A stretch of 64,000 nucleotides of DNA, from assembly GCA_031292555.1 (NCBI GenBank), contig JARLGV010000021.1:1-64000 (forward strand). The letters are read 5' to 3'. Of this stretch, positions 15,601 through 24,340 are shown piece by piece. Every line of letters starts with the position of its first letter. Position 1 is the first letter of the stretch. A program made the translations under genes and the position numbers. The notes under the pieces were generated by a model. The model was not told where the DNA came from, searched no databases, and saw only the letters and a list, made by a program, of their open reading frames with translations. The DNA is from Fimbriimonas sp. GTDB lineage: Bacteria > Armatimonadota > Fimbriimonadia > Fimbriimonadales > Fimbriimonadaceae.

Positions 15601-16920
15601 CCTTCGCGAGGAATCGGACACTGCGACGCTCAGCGAGTAAGTGGAATCGGGCGCGTTCGGATCGGAGTGAATGAGAACGTCGGCATGCCCGTGGTTGTCG
15701 GTGACGACCTGACCCTCGCCGACAAACGGCGAACTCCGGAAGTTGTCCCGGGCATACAGGTTCCCGTCGCCGCCATAGAACCAACGATCCTCCGGATTGC
15801 CCCAACGATAGGGCGAGCTATTCCTTCGAATGGTCCAACGAACGGACGCTTGGGGCACCGGTGCGCCGAAGTAGAAGGCGGCGTCTACCGAGAAGTGCAA
15901 ATCGTCGCCCGAGAAATAGCGTCGCTGTACCGGCTTGACGTCCACCTTGAACTCCGGTTTCCGATAGGCCGATACGGTGAAGGTCTGGTAGGCGTCTTGC
16001 CCACCCACGTGAAGGACGATCGTGTAGGGACCCATCATCCCCTCCTGCGGAATGCGGAAGCTCCCTGCCACCGAGCCGATGCCGTTCGCATGAAGGGTCT
16101 GCTGGTCGAGAGGATTATCTCGCGGGTCGCGGAGTTGAGCATTTACGGTCGCGCCCGATTCTGGCTCGTAGATCTGCCCTTTTGTAAGCCTTAGGATGGC
16201 CTTGAAACTGACCGTCTGGCCAGGCCGGTAGATGGGGCGGTCGGTCTGGAACAGGCATCGCAAATGACCGTCGGGACTCTCGGCGAACGACTCAAGCCCG
16301 GCAATGTCCTTATCGGTTCGAACGATGATCCGGCGAAATCCGGGCTTCATGGGAAGGAGCGAGATGCCGTCACTATCGGTCGTGGAGACCTCCATCCGTT
16401 GGCCGCGATTGTCGAAATAGTCGATTTTGGCCCGAGGCACGACCAAACCGGACTTGAAATCGGTCACCCAAACTAACGATCGATACGGCGACCGCTTGGT
16501 GACGGCGCAGAGGTTGGTCACGTTCACGACCGCCCATGTGGATTGGCCGCCTCCGGTGAAAATCATCTCGTAGACGCCCGGCTTCATCGGTGGCAGGTTG
16601 ACCTGGCGCGAAAAGTAATTGTCGAACTGGTTGACTGCCTGGCCGCGCTTGGCAATCGTCAAATCGAAATTCGAGGTCGGACCGCCGATCGCTCGGGGCC
16701 GCTCCTTGACATCGTGGTTTCGGCAGAGCCAATCCAGCCCATCGACCGGAATCATCGCAACGTGAACGATCGCAACGTTGCGCGTGTTGATGTTCAGCCG
16801 AATCTTGGAGCTCGGGGCCACGTTCTGGGAGACCCAGGCGTGAACCTCTCGAGGCGCCTCAGGCGGTTGTTGCGGCAGGACCGCGAAACACAAGGCGGCA
16901 AATGCCAGACACTGAATCAT
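12676..16920 (-). CDS. Alpha-2-macroglobulin family protein, thioester lost
   Basis: The 1414-residue protein starts with a signal peptide (MIQCLAFAALCFAVLP) and has the bacterial alpha-2-macroglobulin layout. There are several MG beta-sandwich domains (DRPIYRPGQTVSFKAILR is the MG2 signature). A bait region around residue 700-800 is followed by the core motif SFEMPGNLTSWRATGRAVT, then the helical thioester-domain region and the C-terminal receptor-like domain. Where thioester members read YGCTEQ, this one reads YGRYGTMWS (near residue 975), so Cys and Gln are gone and no covalent trap can form. The ATG at 16920 is preceded by AAGGAG and overlaps the stop of the AMMECR1 gene. No pbpC/penicillin-binding partner is adjacent. 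Expected role: envelope protease trapping or a structural role. Confidence 0.93.
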   Translation of the reverse strand: MIQCLAFAALCFAVLPQQPPEAPREVHAWVSQNVAPSSKIRLNINTRNVAIVHVAMIPVDGLDWLCRNHDVKERPRAIGGPTSNFDLTIAKRGQAVNQFDNYFSRQVNLPPMKPGVYEMIFTGGGQSTWAVVNVTNLCAVTKRSPYRSLVWVTDFKSGLVVPRAKIDYFDNRGQRMEVSTTDSDGISLLPMKPGFRRIIVRTDKDIAGLESFAESPDGHLRCLFQTDRPIYRPGQTVSFKAILRLTKGQIYEPESGATVNAQLRDPRDNPLDQQTLHANGIGSVAGSFRIPQEGMMGPYTIVLHVGGQDAYQTFTVSAYRKPEFKVDVKPVQRRYFSGDDLHFSVDAAFYFGAPVPQASVRWTIRRNSSPYRWGNPEDRWFYGGDGNLYARDNFRSSPFVGEGQVVTDNHGHADVLIHSDPNAPDSTYSLSVAVSDSSRRQVDGSGGVTVYASELRLGLSCLKQAVAIGDLVPVEVRVVDIDGHPSAAKVQIQVITQEWIGKEGIFRPKVLSTKTVAVPTTGQATVNLPALAYGELYFVATTHDRNGRKAQAETTVQVMGMDYKPGKEVEAPSIDLKLDKHSYEPGERVRAFVFTNRPKRPLLLTMTGGDLWQYRVYGSSKGSLTWTIPTARSESPNAFVTVNQWSETGMMAGNAIVPLADRDKLLTVQIQPDKAEYKPGDRASFKVRTVDRRGQGVPSEVAVSVVDEAIYAISEDFTPDPYGFYWGQREDRVSTNQSMPEELSGGAFQRSNSVAPIRQRFEDTAFWNALVETGADGNGQVSFEMPGNLTSWRATGRAVTADTRVGAGHMNVTATRPVTLRLATPRVVAQGDRLVLIGTVDNRTARAMPFTVSLEADGVVIDNDHVQALQVPAKGEKTVRWRLFAKDVPGKGFMTLTARVTADGSGSADDGDALQVTVPVVPRGLSSTHLVGGTVATKTKAYIDLPIDTLPQGSLVKVVVSGGIQAGARNGAANLLHYGRYGTMWSVNALKAACVLHVPADADDVKEAFALLSRTQLYDGWGWWEMAPSEAKITAEVGYALALARNNGYTVFNSTFQAAVGGCQNQYNRTNLWEDRARLAASLMFLGDKYAPTLCDEVVQRGLKISPFGKLRLAEALIKTNPGAAQSLVDEVLGLISEGPATAYVPVGFGVGWTASETETTAALLLDLNLLKEKPALQSKLARRLAIPDRQSYSSAEDIASTALALDLYAKEHPDAKEIGQAEVRLNGSSYQLDHSTVSESAMVEIRDPVLHGGSNTLELTRTGDGEALYTVEVHSYRPQLDESIHGVRVVRRFEAMNDAGVWTEISGHVKPSEPVRCTVVVWGDDLPDALKVTEPIPAGFEYVDSDYTSYSREEVRDGAVVHYLLNAGTPTYFRYYLRAESDGRLIALPAVAEYLRRPATHGNSNAMEVIVSP

Positions 16921-17453
16921 CCTCGACTCCTTGAAGCGACCATGCGGAAGAGTTGCGCCGGCGAACCGGTTGCCACTCCCGCCTTTCGATAGGCCCATTG
17001 CAAGCGAATAGAGGGGTCCTTCCCCTCCCACGGCAATACGACTCCCGTCCGATTCCCCGCCTTGAGCACCAACCCATCTCCCGGCTCCAAACCCTCGACC
17101 GACGAGATCGGATGGGTTCCCTCAACCACCGTTACGGTAACCAGGAATCCAGGCAGGTCAGATTTGGCGATCGGTCGATATCGCGGATCGTGGGCGGCTG
17201 CCCCTCGGGCCGCCGAGACCACCTCCTCTTCGAGCGACGCGGTCCGGGGCTCCAGCGATCCGCGGCATCCGAGGACCTGTCCATTCCGTTCGATCGTCAC
17301 AAAAACCGGCCGAACCGTCGACCGCCGCTCTACGCGAGTGGTCGGTTTGCCAAGGACCTCCGCTATCACCGCGTTCCGAGCAAGCTCGATCAAATTACGA
17401 TCGGGATCGGGGACACAGAGGAGGGGGAGAAGCGCTAACGCGGTAACCAACAT
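16917..17453 (-). CDS. Exported AMMECR1-domain protein
   Basis: The 178-residue protein matches the AMMECR1 domain: VRPVFVTIERNGQVLGCRGSLEP (family consensus ...LRGCIGTLEP, conserved Cys63), then VVSAARGAAAHDPRYRPI, LPGFLVTVTVVEGTHPISS and GNRTGVVLP. Unlike the usual cytoplasmic members it begins with a hydrophobic signal sequence (MLVTALALLPLLCVP), which suggests export. The domain's biochemical role is not settled, and in many prokaryotes it is fused or adjacent to MEMO-family proteins. Here it is the first gene of a coupled operon (ATGA overlap with the macroglobulin gene). A hairpin lies directly upstream. The call of the domain is firm; the export is inferred. Confidence 0.85.
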   Translation of the reverse strand: MLVTALALLPLLCVPDPDRNLIELARNAVIAEVLGKPTTRVERRSTVRPVFVTIERNGQVLGCRGSLEPRTASLEEEVVSAARGAAAHDPRYRPIAKSDLPGFLVTVTVVEGTHPISSVEGLEPGDGLVLKAGNRTGVVLPWEGKDPSIRLQWAYRKAGVATGSPAQLFRMVASRSRG

Positions 17454-17456
17454 AGC

Positions 17457-17484
17457 CTATCTGGGGATAGGACGCCCCAGATAG
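17457..17484. promoter_or_regulatory. Inverted repeat upstream of the AMMECR1 operon
   Basis: CTATCTGGGG and CCCCAGATAG form ten-base arms around eight bases. The repeat begins four bases before the AMMECR1 start codon on the minus strand. It could be an operator or a 5' hairpin that controls translation. Confidence 0.5.
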
Positions 17485-17547
17485 CCAACGGTTATGCCCG
17501 AGTGTAGGACATCTCCCACCGTTCTGGCATGTATGCCTGGATAGGGG

Positions 17548-17553
17548 TAGGAT
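17548..17553 (+). promoter_or_regulatory. Putative -10 element of the lipoprotein gene
   Basis: TAGGAT is separated from the GTG at 17560 by six bases. Confidence 0.4.
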
Positions 17554-17559
17554 GCTTGG

Positions 17560-18126
17560 GTGGGTCGATGGTGCCTTGCTTTGTTGGCTTTATTGGCGTG
17601 TTTTGGCTGTTCGTCGGGTGCCAAACCAGCTCGGCGGCCCGATCCGGCTCCAACGGTAGCGACCAAGCCTGGACCTCCTGCTGACCCTGATCGGGCGCTC
17701 TATGAGCAGGTGAAGTCCGGCGCCTACCAAATCAGCGGTGCAATGGACGCCATCGAGCAGGCACGCAAAACGGCCAAGGATATGGCGGAACGCGAGACCG
17801 GGAATACCAAGAAAGCCCTGCTGGCTATCGCCAAGAACCTAGATGGAGCGGGCGTCGCTCTCTCCGAGTACTCCAACGATCCCCCACCGTTTGCGGAATT
17901 CAAAACTGAGTTCGCTGCCCAAGACGACAGGAGGCTCAAGGCGATCGACGCCTGCGGCGATGTCCTGGACAACCTGAACGATACTCAGGACATAGTTGCC
18001 GCGCTGTTGAAGAGCAACCCTCCCGAACCGGAGAAAACCCAGTTGGATAACGCCAGTTCCGATCTCGACGGTTGCATCGGAGCGGTTGAGGACTCCATCA
18101 AGGCGATGGGCGGAAAAGTGGATTAG
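17560..18126 (+). CDS. Lipoprotein of unknown function
   Basis: The 188-residue protein starts with a clear lipoprotein signal (CLALLALLACFGC, lipobox LLACFGC region with Cys about residue 17). A Pro/Ala-rich linker follows (ARRPDPAPTVATKPGPPADP). The mature domain is helical, acidic and Ala-rich (GAMDAIEQARKTAKDMAER, DVLDNLNDTQDIVAALL), compatible with a small helical bundle. I recognise no family. The start is a GTG with a TAGGAT hexamer six bases upstream. It is convergent with the tRNA-Leu gene. Confidence 0.75.
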   Translation: MGRWCLALLALLACFGCSSGAKPARRPDPAPTVATKPGPPADPDRALYEQVKSGAYQISGAMDAIEQARKTAKDMAERETGNTKKALLAIAKNLDGAGVALSEYSNDPPPFAEFKTEFAAQDDRRLKAIDACGDVLDNLNDTQDIVAALLKSNPPEPEKTQLDNASSDLDGCIGAVEDSIKAMGGKVD

Positions 18127-18138
18127 CCACGAACCTGG

Positions 18139-18221
18139 TGCCGGGGGCGGGACTCGAACCCGCACGGGTTTAACCCCAATGGTGTTTGAGACCACCGCGT
18201 CTACCATTCCGCCACCCCGGC
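18139..18221 (-). tRNA. tRNA-Leu (anticodon CAA)
   Basis: Read on the minus strand, the acceptor stem GCCGGGG pairs with CCCCGGC and ends in discriminator A. The D arm contains AATGGTAGAC. The anticodon loop CTCAAAC lies between GTGGT and ACCAT and gives CAA. A class II variable arm follows, and the T arm is GCGGGTTCGAGTCCCGC. CCA is not encoded. Confidence 0.95.
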
Positions 18222-18447
18222 CGGCAGAGAAGCAGAATACCAGGTTTCGAACTCGGAAAGGCTAGCTCGCCCCCTCGCGAGTGTCCTCGGGCCAGCCGAA
18301 TTCGGCACAGTTACTTGGATTGCATAGGTTAGCAAAGTTCTTTACCTTGCATGTCGTTAGAAATCACGACGCCTTAGGAGACACTTGGACCGATTCGGTT
18401 GCGTCAGGACATCCTTTTGCCGAGCTTAACCTGGGTATCGTTCGGTC

Positions 18448-19443
18448 ATGGCAGATGAAGTGAGAGTCGGCGTCGCTGGGCTGACGCATGGTCATGTTTG
18501 GGGTCTGATGGACGCGTTCAAGAAGGCGCCGGGCGTTCGCATGGTGGCAGTTGCCGACGAGACGCCTCTGCTCGAGAAGGCCATGCTGGACTTCGACAAG
18601 AGCTATGAGAATTGGCGAGAGATGTTAGCGGACGAGAAATTCGATGTGTTGCTGGTAACTAGCAACAACGTCGAGTCGGCTGAGATAGCCGTCGAGGCGC
18701 TCAAGAAGGGCATTCCGTGTCTGGTCGAAAAGGCAATGGCAGCCAATGCCGCCGATGCCGACCGGATGATCGCGGCCCAGAAAGAGAGCGGCAAAACCCT
18801 GATGATCAACTGGCCGATGGCGTGGAACCCGTGGGTCTACGAGGTCAAGCGACAACTTGAGGCGGATGCGATCGGTCATCCGTTCCACATGCGGTTCCGA
18901 AACGGTCACAGCGGCCCGAAGGAGATCGGTTGCGACGAGTACTTCGTCGGATGGCTCTATAACGAGGCGCTAAACGGCGGAGGCGCCATTGCCGACTTCT
19001 GCTCTTACGGCGCAGTTCTGGCACGGTACTACTTCGGAATGCCGGAGACCGTCTACTGCGTTCGTGGCAACTTCACTAAGGACTACGACATTTGCGACGA
19101 CCACGCGCTAATCGTCCTGAAGTATCCAAAGATGAGCATTTCGCTTGAAGGGACATGGGCGACCGCCGCTTTCGATGAGGGCGCCAACCCCGTCATTCAC
19201 GGAAAGACCGGCACCCTCGGAGTTTATGGATCGAAGGTCAAGAAGCACGCACCCGGAGCCGATGCGGCCGAGATTGAGTCGCCTGCCCTCGAAGAATCCA
19301 ATCCCGCGATCTACTTTTTGGACTGCGTGAAGAACGGCAAGACGCCGGAGGGAATTCGGAATCCCGAAATCGCTGCCGACGCCTGCAGAATCCTCGACGC
19401 CGCCATCAAGAGCAGCGCCAGTGGGTGCGCCGAGAAACCCTAG
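18448..19443 (+). CDS. Gfo/Idh/MocA family oxidoreductase
   Basis: The 331-residue protein has the NAD(P)-binding Rossmann start VRVGVAGLTHGHVWGLMDAF, the middle motif where members usually read EKP (here VEKAMA), and the C-terminal GFO_IDH_MocA_C-like beta-sheet domain with YLxxGGGAIxDFCSYG. Members act on sugars, inositols and related compounds, and the substrate here is unknown. Pro-to-Ala in EKP removes the residue that shapes the cofactor loop, but Lys, the usual catalytic residue, is retained. Isolated gene; TATCGT lies six bases before the ATG, so it may be leaderless. Confidence 0.9.
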   Translation: MADEVRVGVAGLTHGHVWGLMDAFKKAPGVRMVAVADETPLLEKAMLDFDKSYENWREMLADEKFDVLLVTSNNVESAEIAVEALKKGIPCLVEKAMAANAADADRMIAAQKESGKTLMINWPMAWNPWVYEVKRQLEADAIGHPFHMRFRNGHSGPKEIGCDEYFVGWLYNEALNGGGAIADFCSYGAVLARYYFGMPETVYCVRGNFTKDYDICDDHALIVLKYPKMSISLEGTWATAAFDEGANPVIHGKTGTLGVYGSKVKKHAPGADAAEIESPALEESNPAIYFLDCVKNGKTPEGIRNPEIAADACRILDAAIKSSASGCAEKP

Positions 19444-19456
19444 GCTCTAGCGGGCA

Positions 19457-22400
19457 TTACTCGGGGTCGAGCACGTGCAGGTCCTTCGGGTCCAGTTCGC
19501 GCACGGCCCCGCCCTTCTTAAGCGACTCCCTTCCCTCCTTGTCCAACCAGACATAGAGGGTCGGCAACAGGAACCATGCAATCGGCCTTGAAAGCGCAAT
19601 GCCGCCGATGACGACTGCCGCCAGCGGCCTCTCGACCGTTGCCCCGATTCCCGCCGTCATAAGGAACGGAATAAGAGCCAGAACACCGATAAGGGCGCTG
19701 AGGATCTCGGGCCTCAGTCGTTCGGTTGCGCCAAACGCGGCCGCCTCCTTCACGGAATACCCCTGCTTTCGCCACCGGTTGATGAACGAGACCATGATCG
19801 TGCCGTTCTGCACCTCGGTGCCGAAGTTGGCGATATAGCCGATGATGGCAGGGACAGATATCGGCAGCCCCATCACCAAAAGCAAGGCGGTGCCGCCGAT
19901 AATCGCCAAGGGAATGGTCGTCAAGACGACGAACGAGTCGCGCCATGAGTTGAAGCAGGCGTAGACAAGGACGAAAATGAGGAGAAGCGACGCCGGGATC
20001 GCCCAGGAAAGGGTTTCAAGGGCGTGCTGCAACTCCTCGACCGCGCCGCCGAACTCGATCGTGTAGCCGGTCGGCAATTCGACTTTCTTGGCGATCAGCT
20101 CCTTGGCATCGTTGACCACGCTACCAACCGAACGGCCCTGGATATCGGCCAACACCGCGACCCGCCGCTTTGTGTCCATGCGACCAATCTCGGATAGACC
20201 TTGCCGCACTTCGATCTTCGCAAGCTGGCTCAGGGGAATGCGCTGACCCGACGAGGCGGTCACGAGCAGGTTTCCGATTGCTTCGATGTTGTTCCGATAG
20301 CAAGGTAGGACTCGCGCTTGAATGTCGAACTGCTTCTCACCCTCATAGAAGGTGCTGACGGTGGTGCCGCCAATCGAGGCTTGCACGACGTCCATCACGT
20401 CCGACACGTTGATTCCATAGCGAGCGATTGCTTCCCGGTTTGGCACGATGTCGAGGTCGTCGATACCGGCGACCTCCTCAACGGCCACGTCGGTGGCGCC
20501 TTTAACCGTCTTCAGTACTTCTGCAACCTCGTTCGCCTTCTTGATCAGGATGTTCGTGTCGTCGCCCTTTACGAAGATCGCGACCGGGGTGTTGAATCCG
20601 GAGATCAACTCGTCGTTACGCATCTCGAGTTCTTGGGAGAACTCCAGCTCCACCCCGGGAAATCGGTCGAGCGACTTTCGCAGCTGCTGTTCAAGCTCAG
20701 GTTTGGTCTTTGCGCCAACCCACTCCGATGGGTTCTTCAACGGAACGGAGATCTCGCAGTTGCTCACCGACTCGGGATCGCCGCCTAAGGTGGCTCGACC
20801 GACATAGGAGATCGCATGCTGTACATTCGGGTTCTTGACGATTTCCGCTTCCATCCGCTCGGCCAAGCTCGTTGCCTCTGCGAGGGAGATACTGGTCGGA
20901 AGCGTTGCCCGGATCCTGAAATTGTTCTCGTCGAGGCTGGGGAGGAATTCGGAGCCGGTTACCGAGAAGAGAACGATGCTCAACGCCGTCACTGCCACCC
21001 ATACCAACGTGATCCGGCCCGGCTTTTTGATCGACCGATCCAGCGCTCGTTCGTAATGGGCGCGCAACCACTGAACGAGGCGGTTGGCCGGGTCAGGATG
21101 ACCGCCCTTCAGCAACACGACGCAGAGCGCGGGGGCCACCACAAACGCCATCACGACGGAGCCAACCATCGAGAAGATGATCGACATCGCAAGCGGAACG
21201 AAGAGCCGTCCTTCAATCCCACGCAAAGCCAGCAACGGGATAAAGGCGGCGATGACGATCAGAATCGCGAAGAAAACCGGACGGCCGATCTGAGTCGCCC
21301 CGCGTAACACGACGTCCTCAAGTTCCTCACCTTCCTTCCACGTCTCGCTGGCGTTTCGGTAGATATTTTCGGTGATGACGATGCTCGCATCGATCATCAT
21401 TCCAATGCTGATCGCCAAGCCACCCAAGGAAAGCAGGTTGGCCGAGATCCCCGCGCGCCACATGAGAATGAAGGCGACTAGCATGCAGACGGGTACCGCC
21501 AATGCGGCAACCGTCGCTGCCCGCAGGTTGCTCAGCATCAGGAACAAGATCAAGATGACGAGAATCTCGCCGGCAATCAATGCGTCCTTGACCGTGTCGA
21601 TACTGTGCTTGATCAGGAGAGACTGATCGTACAACGGAACAATCGACACGTCGGCAGGAACGTCCTTATTCAGCTTTGCTAGACGTTCCTTGACCCGGTT
21701 GATCACATCGGCGGTATTCGATCCCAATCGGAGGATCACGATGCCGGACACGACTTCGCCCTTTCCGTCTTCGGTCACGGAGCCCTGGCGTTCGCCCGGA
21801 CCGACCTGCACCGAGCCGATGTTTCGGACGTACACGGGAATACCGTTCTTGGCCGTTACGACGATTCGCCCGATGTCTTCTGGGGACTCCAATAGGCCGA
21901 TGCCCCGGACGATGTACTGCTGCCCGCCATGCTGGACGTAGTTGCCGCCGGTGTTCTGATTGTTCTTGCTGACCGCGTTGGTAATGTCGTCGATCCCGAG
22001 GCCATACGCTTTGAGCCGATCAGGATCCACCATCACCTGGAACTGCTTGACTTCTCCACCGAATGAAAGGCAGTCGGCAACGCCGGGAACTGCTTTCAGA
22101 GCAGGGGTGACGGTCCAGTCTTGGATGGTCCGAAGCTCCATGTTGGACCGTTTCGGACTCTTGACCGCGTATATGTAAATCTGGCCCGTGCCCGTGTCGT
22201 TTGGCCCCATTGAAGGCGTGATACCGGGCGGCATCGTGACTCCGCCAAGCTGTTGGAACACTTGATCGCGAGCCCAGTAGACGTCGGCATCGTCCTCGAA
22301 ATAGACGGTAACCACCGAAATGCCAAATTTAGACACCGAGCTGATCTTCGTCGTCTTGGGAATGCCTTGGAGGGCGATCTCCAGAGGGTGGGTGACCAGC

Positions 22401-22588
22401 TTCTCGACTTCCTCGCTCGCGAGGCCCGGCGCGCTGGTATCCACTTCGACTCGAACGGGAGTGATGTCAGGAAACGCGTCGATATTGAGGCTGCGAAGCG
22501 AGAAGAGCCCCGCCGCAATGATCAGTAGCGCGCTTGCGAGAGACACGAGTCTCTGCTTGACGACGCCTTGGAGAAAGCGGTCGATCAT
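19457..22588 (-). CDS. Heavy-metal efflux RND transporter (CusA/CzcA family)
   Basis: The 1043-residue inner-membrane pump has the RND layout: TM1 at residues 12-30, a large periplasmic loop, TM2-6, a second loop and TM7-12. Family phrases include TAPGLASEEVEKLVTHPLE near the N-terminus, and the proton-relay helix GGLAISIGMMIDASIVITEN with a single acidic residue. In this it is closer to Cu/Ag-type members than to DFGxIVD of Zn/Co/Ni-type members. Other positions, such as NDELISGF in the second loop, look more Czc-like, so the metal is uncertain. The gene follows directly on the adaptor and channel genes and forms a CusCBA/CzcCBA-type operon. Confidence 0.93.
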   Translation of the reverse strand: MIDRFLQGVVKQRLVSLASALLIIAAGLFSLRSLNIDAFPDITPVRVEVDTSAPGLASEEVEKLVTHPLEIALQGIPKTTKISSVSKFGISVVTVYFEDDADVYWARDQVFQQLGGVTMPPGITPSMGPNDTGTGQIYIYAVKSPKRSNMELRTIQDWTVTPALKAVPGVADCLSFGGEVKQFQVMVDPDRLKAYGLGIDDITNAVSKNNQNTGGNYVQHGGQQYIVRGIGLLESPEDIGRIVVTAKNGIPVYVRNIGSVQVGPGERQGSVTEDGKGEVVSGIVILRLGSNTADVINRVKERLAKLNKDVPADVSIVPLYDQSLLIKHSIDTVKDALIAGEILVILILFLMLSNLRAATVAALAVPVCMLVAFILMWRAGISANLLSLGGLAISIGMMIDASIVITENIYRNASETWKEGEELEDVVLRGATQIGRPVFFAILIVIAAFIPLLALRGIEGRLFVPLAMSIIFSMVGSVVMAFVVAPALCVVLLKGGHPDPANRLVQWLRAHYERALDRSIKKPGRITLVWVAVTALSIVLFSVTGSEFLPSLDENNFRIRATLPTSISLAEATSLAERMEAEIVKNPNVQHAISYVGRATLGGDPESVSNCEISVPLKNPSEWVGAKTKPELEQQLRKSLDRFPGVELEFSQELEMRNDELISGFNTPVAIFVKGDDTNILIKKANEVAEVLKTVKGATDVAVEEVAGIDDLDIVPNREAIARYGINVSDVMDVVQASIGGTTVSTFYEGEKQFDIQARVLPCYRNNIEAIGNLLVTASSGQRIPLSQLAKIEVRQGLSEIGRMDTKRRVAVLADIQGRSVGSVVNDAKELIAKKVELPTGYTIEFGGAVEELQHALETLSWAIPASLLLIFVLVYACFNSWRDSFVVLTTIPLAIIGGTALLLVMGLPISVPAIIGYIANFGTEVQNGTIMVSFINRWRKQGYSVKEAAAFGATERLRPEILSALIGVLALIPFLMTAGIGATVERPLAAVVIGGIALSRPIAWFLLPTLYVWLDKEGRESLKKGGAVRELDPKDLHVLDPE

Positions 22589-24340
22589 TTAGCCTTTGCT
22601 CTTCCCGCCTTCCAGCTTTTCCTGTTCCTTCTCGATGTAGACGTTTCCGCCGACGACCACCTTGTCGCCAGGCGAAAGGCCGCTATCGACGGGAACTCGT
22701 CCTCCGAGCGGGGATCCAACGACGACAGTGCGTTTCATGTACTGGTTTGTCCCGACTTCGACGTAAACCACCTGTTTGCCGCCTTCCTGCATTACCGCGT
22801 CCGTCGGAATCGCGATCGATTTGATCGCCCTCTTACTGCTGATATCGACGCTCGCAAACATGCCTGGCCGCAGAATCCAGCCGGGATTGCCGAGAACGGT
22901 TCGAACGACCATCGTCCGGGTGTCTGGACTGATTTCGTCGGCAACCCACTGGACCTTTCCAGTAAAGACCCGGTTCGGGAACGCGGCGACGTGAATCTTG
23001 ACCGAATCGCCTTGAGCGATCCCGACCACGTCCTTCTCGTAGACCTGGGCGTCGATGTAGACCTGATCGAGATTAACGAGGCGCACGAGCGGGGTTGACG
23101 TATCGACCATCTGGCCGACTACCATGCTTCTAGCGGCGACAATGCCTTCGATGGGAGATACGATCGGCACGATAACCCGCCCGTTACTCAGTTGGGTTCC
23201 CGCCTGACCCGGCTGTACTCCATAGAGCTTCAACGTATTGAGCGCCGCTTGCACGGCCGCCACGGCCTCATCATAGGTGTCTTGAGCCGCCTGGAGAACC
23301 TGGCTGATCGCAATCCCGGATTTGCGGACCGACTGTGCACGCTGAAATTCCCGATGCGCCAGAGTTTGTGCGGTCACGTCGCTCGCATAGGTGTGCTCGT
23401 CTTGTTGCAGTTTGCTTTGCGCGGTTTGGAGAGAACTCGCTCCGTTAAGGTTGAGGTTGTAGACCGTCTGCTGGCGGCCAAGCTCTTCTTTGGCAAGTTT
23501 CTCGGCGACCTTTGCCTGCGCTTCTGCGGCAACTGCGCTATTAAAGGCGGTTTCGGCATCCTCTAGCTGCTGCTTTGAGAACGCACCTCCGTTGTAGAGA
23601 ATCTGCGTTCGATCGAGGTTAGCCTTGGCTGAATGCAGTGTAACGGTCGCCTGTACCGATGCTGCTCTGGCTTGAGCATAGGCGTTGGTGGCATCCTCGA
23701 CCGGCTTTCGGGTGATCTCACCCATTTCGATCAGCCGTTGGGTGCTCGTCAGAGCCAACCGATCCACCTTTATCTGCGCTTCATCACCGGAGACAGTCGC
23801 ATCGGCGGCAGCGGCAGCCTTCTTAGCATCTTCGACCGGCTGTTCGCTCAGGGCGCCAAAGCCAGCCAGTTTCTTCTGCTGATCTAGTTGGTTCCTAGAT
23901 AGAACCACATGTGATTCGGCAGCGACGTAAGTGGAGTAAGCCTGGTTCAAGTCGAGACTATCGATCCAGGCAATAACTTGCCCAGTCTTCACCCGGTCGC
24001 CGGCGCTCACCAGGGCCTCGGTGACCTTTCCCGGCAATCGCGACGTGACCTGAACCGTACCGGCATCGGTCGGCGAGATCTCACCAGTCGGCTGAATCGA
24101 TGAGGTCAGACGTTCGCTGCCAGCGGAGACAACCGTAATACCTGCCAGTTTGATGCTGTCCTCGTTCAATTGGACTGCCTTCTGGGAACCCACGTCCACA
24201 AACTTGGCGCCACCTTCGTCGGTCGCGGGAGCCGTTTCCTCTGGTTTTGAGGCGCAGCCTGCGGCGAAGATGGCCAAAAATAGAACGATGAACGAGGATG
24301 GGAGAATGGAAATAGGTGGCATTTTCTTGCGGTTGGGCAT
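22589..24340 (-). CDS. RND efflux periplasmic adaptor (CusB/CzcB-like lipoprotein)
   Basis: This 583-residue membrane fusion protein links the pump to the outer-membrane channel. It starts with a lipoprotein signal (FIVLFLAIFAAGC, Cys29). A barrel-sandwich half (VTSRLPGKVTEALVSAGDRVKTGQVIA) and an unusually long alpha-helical hairpin of about 230 residues with many AQA/QLEDAETAF repeats come next. Then come the second lipoyl half (PIVSPIEGIVAARSMVVGQMVD), the beta-barrel and the membrane-proximal domain. The hairpin is longer than in typical CusB, which would suit a long periplasm or a different TolC fit. It ends one base before the pump gene starts. Confidence 0.92.
   Translation of the reverse strand: MPNRKKMPPISILPSSFIVLFLAIFAAGCASKPEETAPATDEGGAKFVDVGSQKAVQLNEDSIKLAGITVVSAGSERLTSSIQPTGEISPTDAGTVQVTSRLPGKVTEALVSAGDRVKTGQVIAWIDSLDLNQAYSTYVAAESHVVLSRNQLDQQKKLAGFGALSEQPVEDAKKAAAAADATVSGDEAQIKVDRLALTSTQRLIEMGEITRKPVEDATNAYAQARAASVQATVTLHSAKANLDRTQILYNGGAFSKQQLEDAETAFNSAVAAEAQAKVAEKLAKEELGRQQTVYNLNLNGASSLQTAQSKLQQDEHTYASDVTAQTLAHREFQRAQSVRKSGIAISQVLQAAQDTYDEAVAAVQAALNTLKLYGVQPGQAGTQLSNGRVIVPIVSPIEGIVAARSMVVGQMVDTSTPLVRLVNLDQVYIDAQVYEKDVVGIAQGDSVKIHVAAFPNRVFTGKVQWVADEISPDTRTMVVRTVLGNPGWILRPGMFASVDISSKRAIKSIAIPTDAVMQEGGKQVVYVEVGTNQYMKRTVVVGSPLGGRVPVDSGLSPGDKVVVGGNVYIEKEQEKLEGGKSKG

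Noticed and set aside
17839-18207. Minus-strand frame across the tRNA and lipoprotein 3' end
   Set aside because: It runs through the tRNA-Leu gene and the antisense of a lipoprotein gene.
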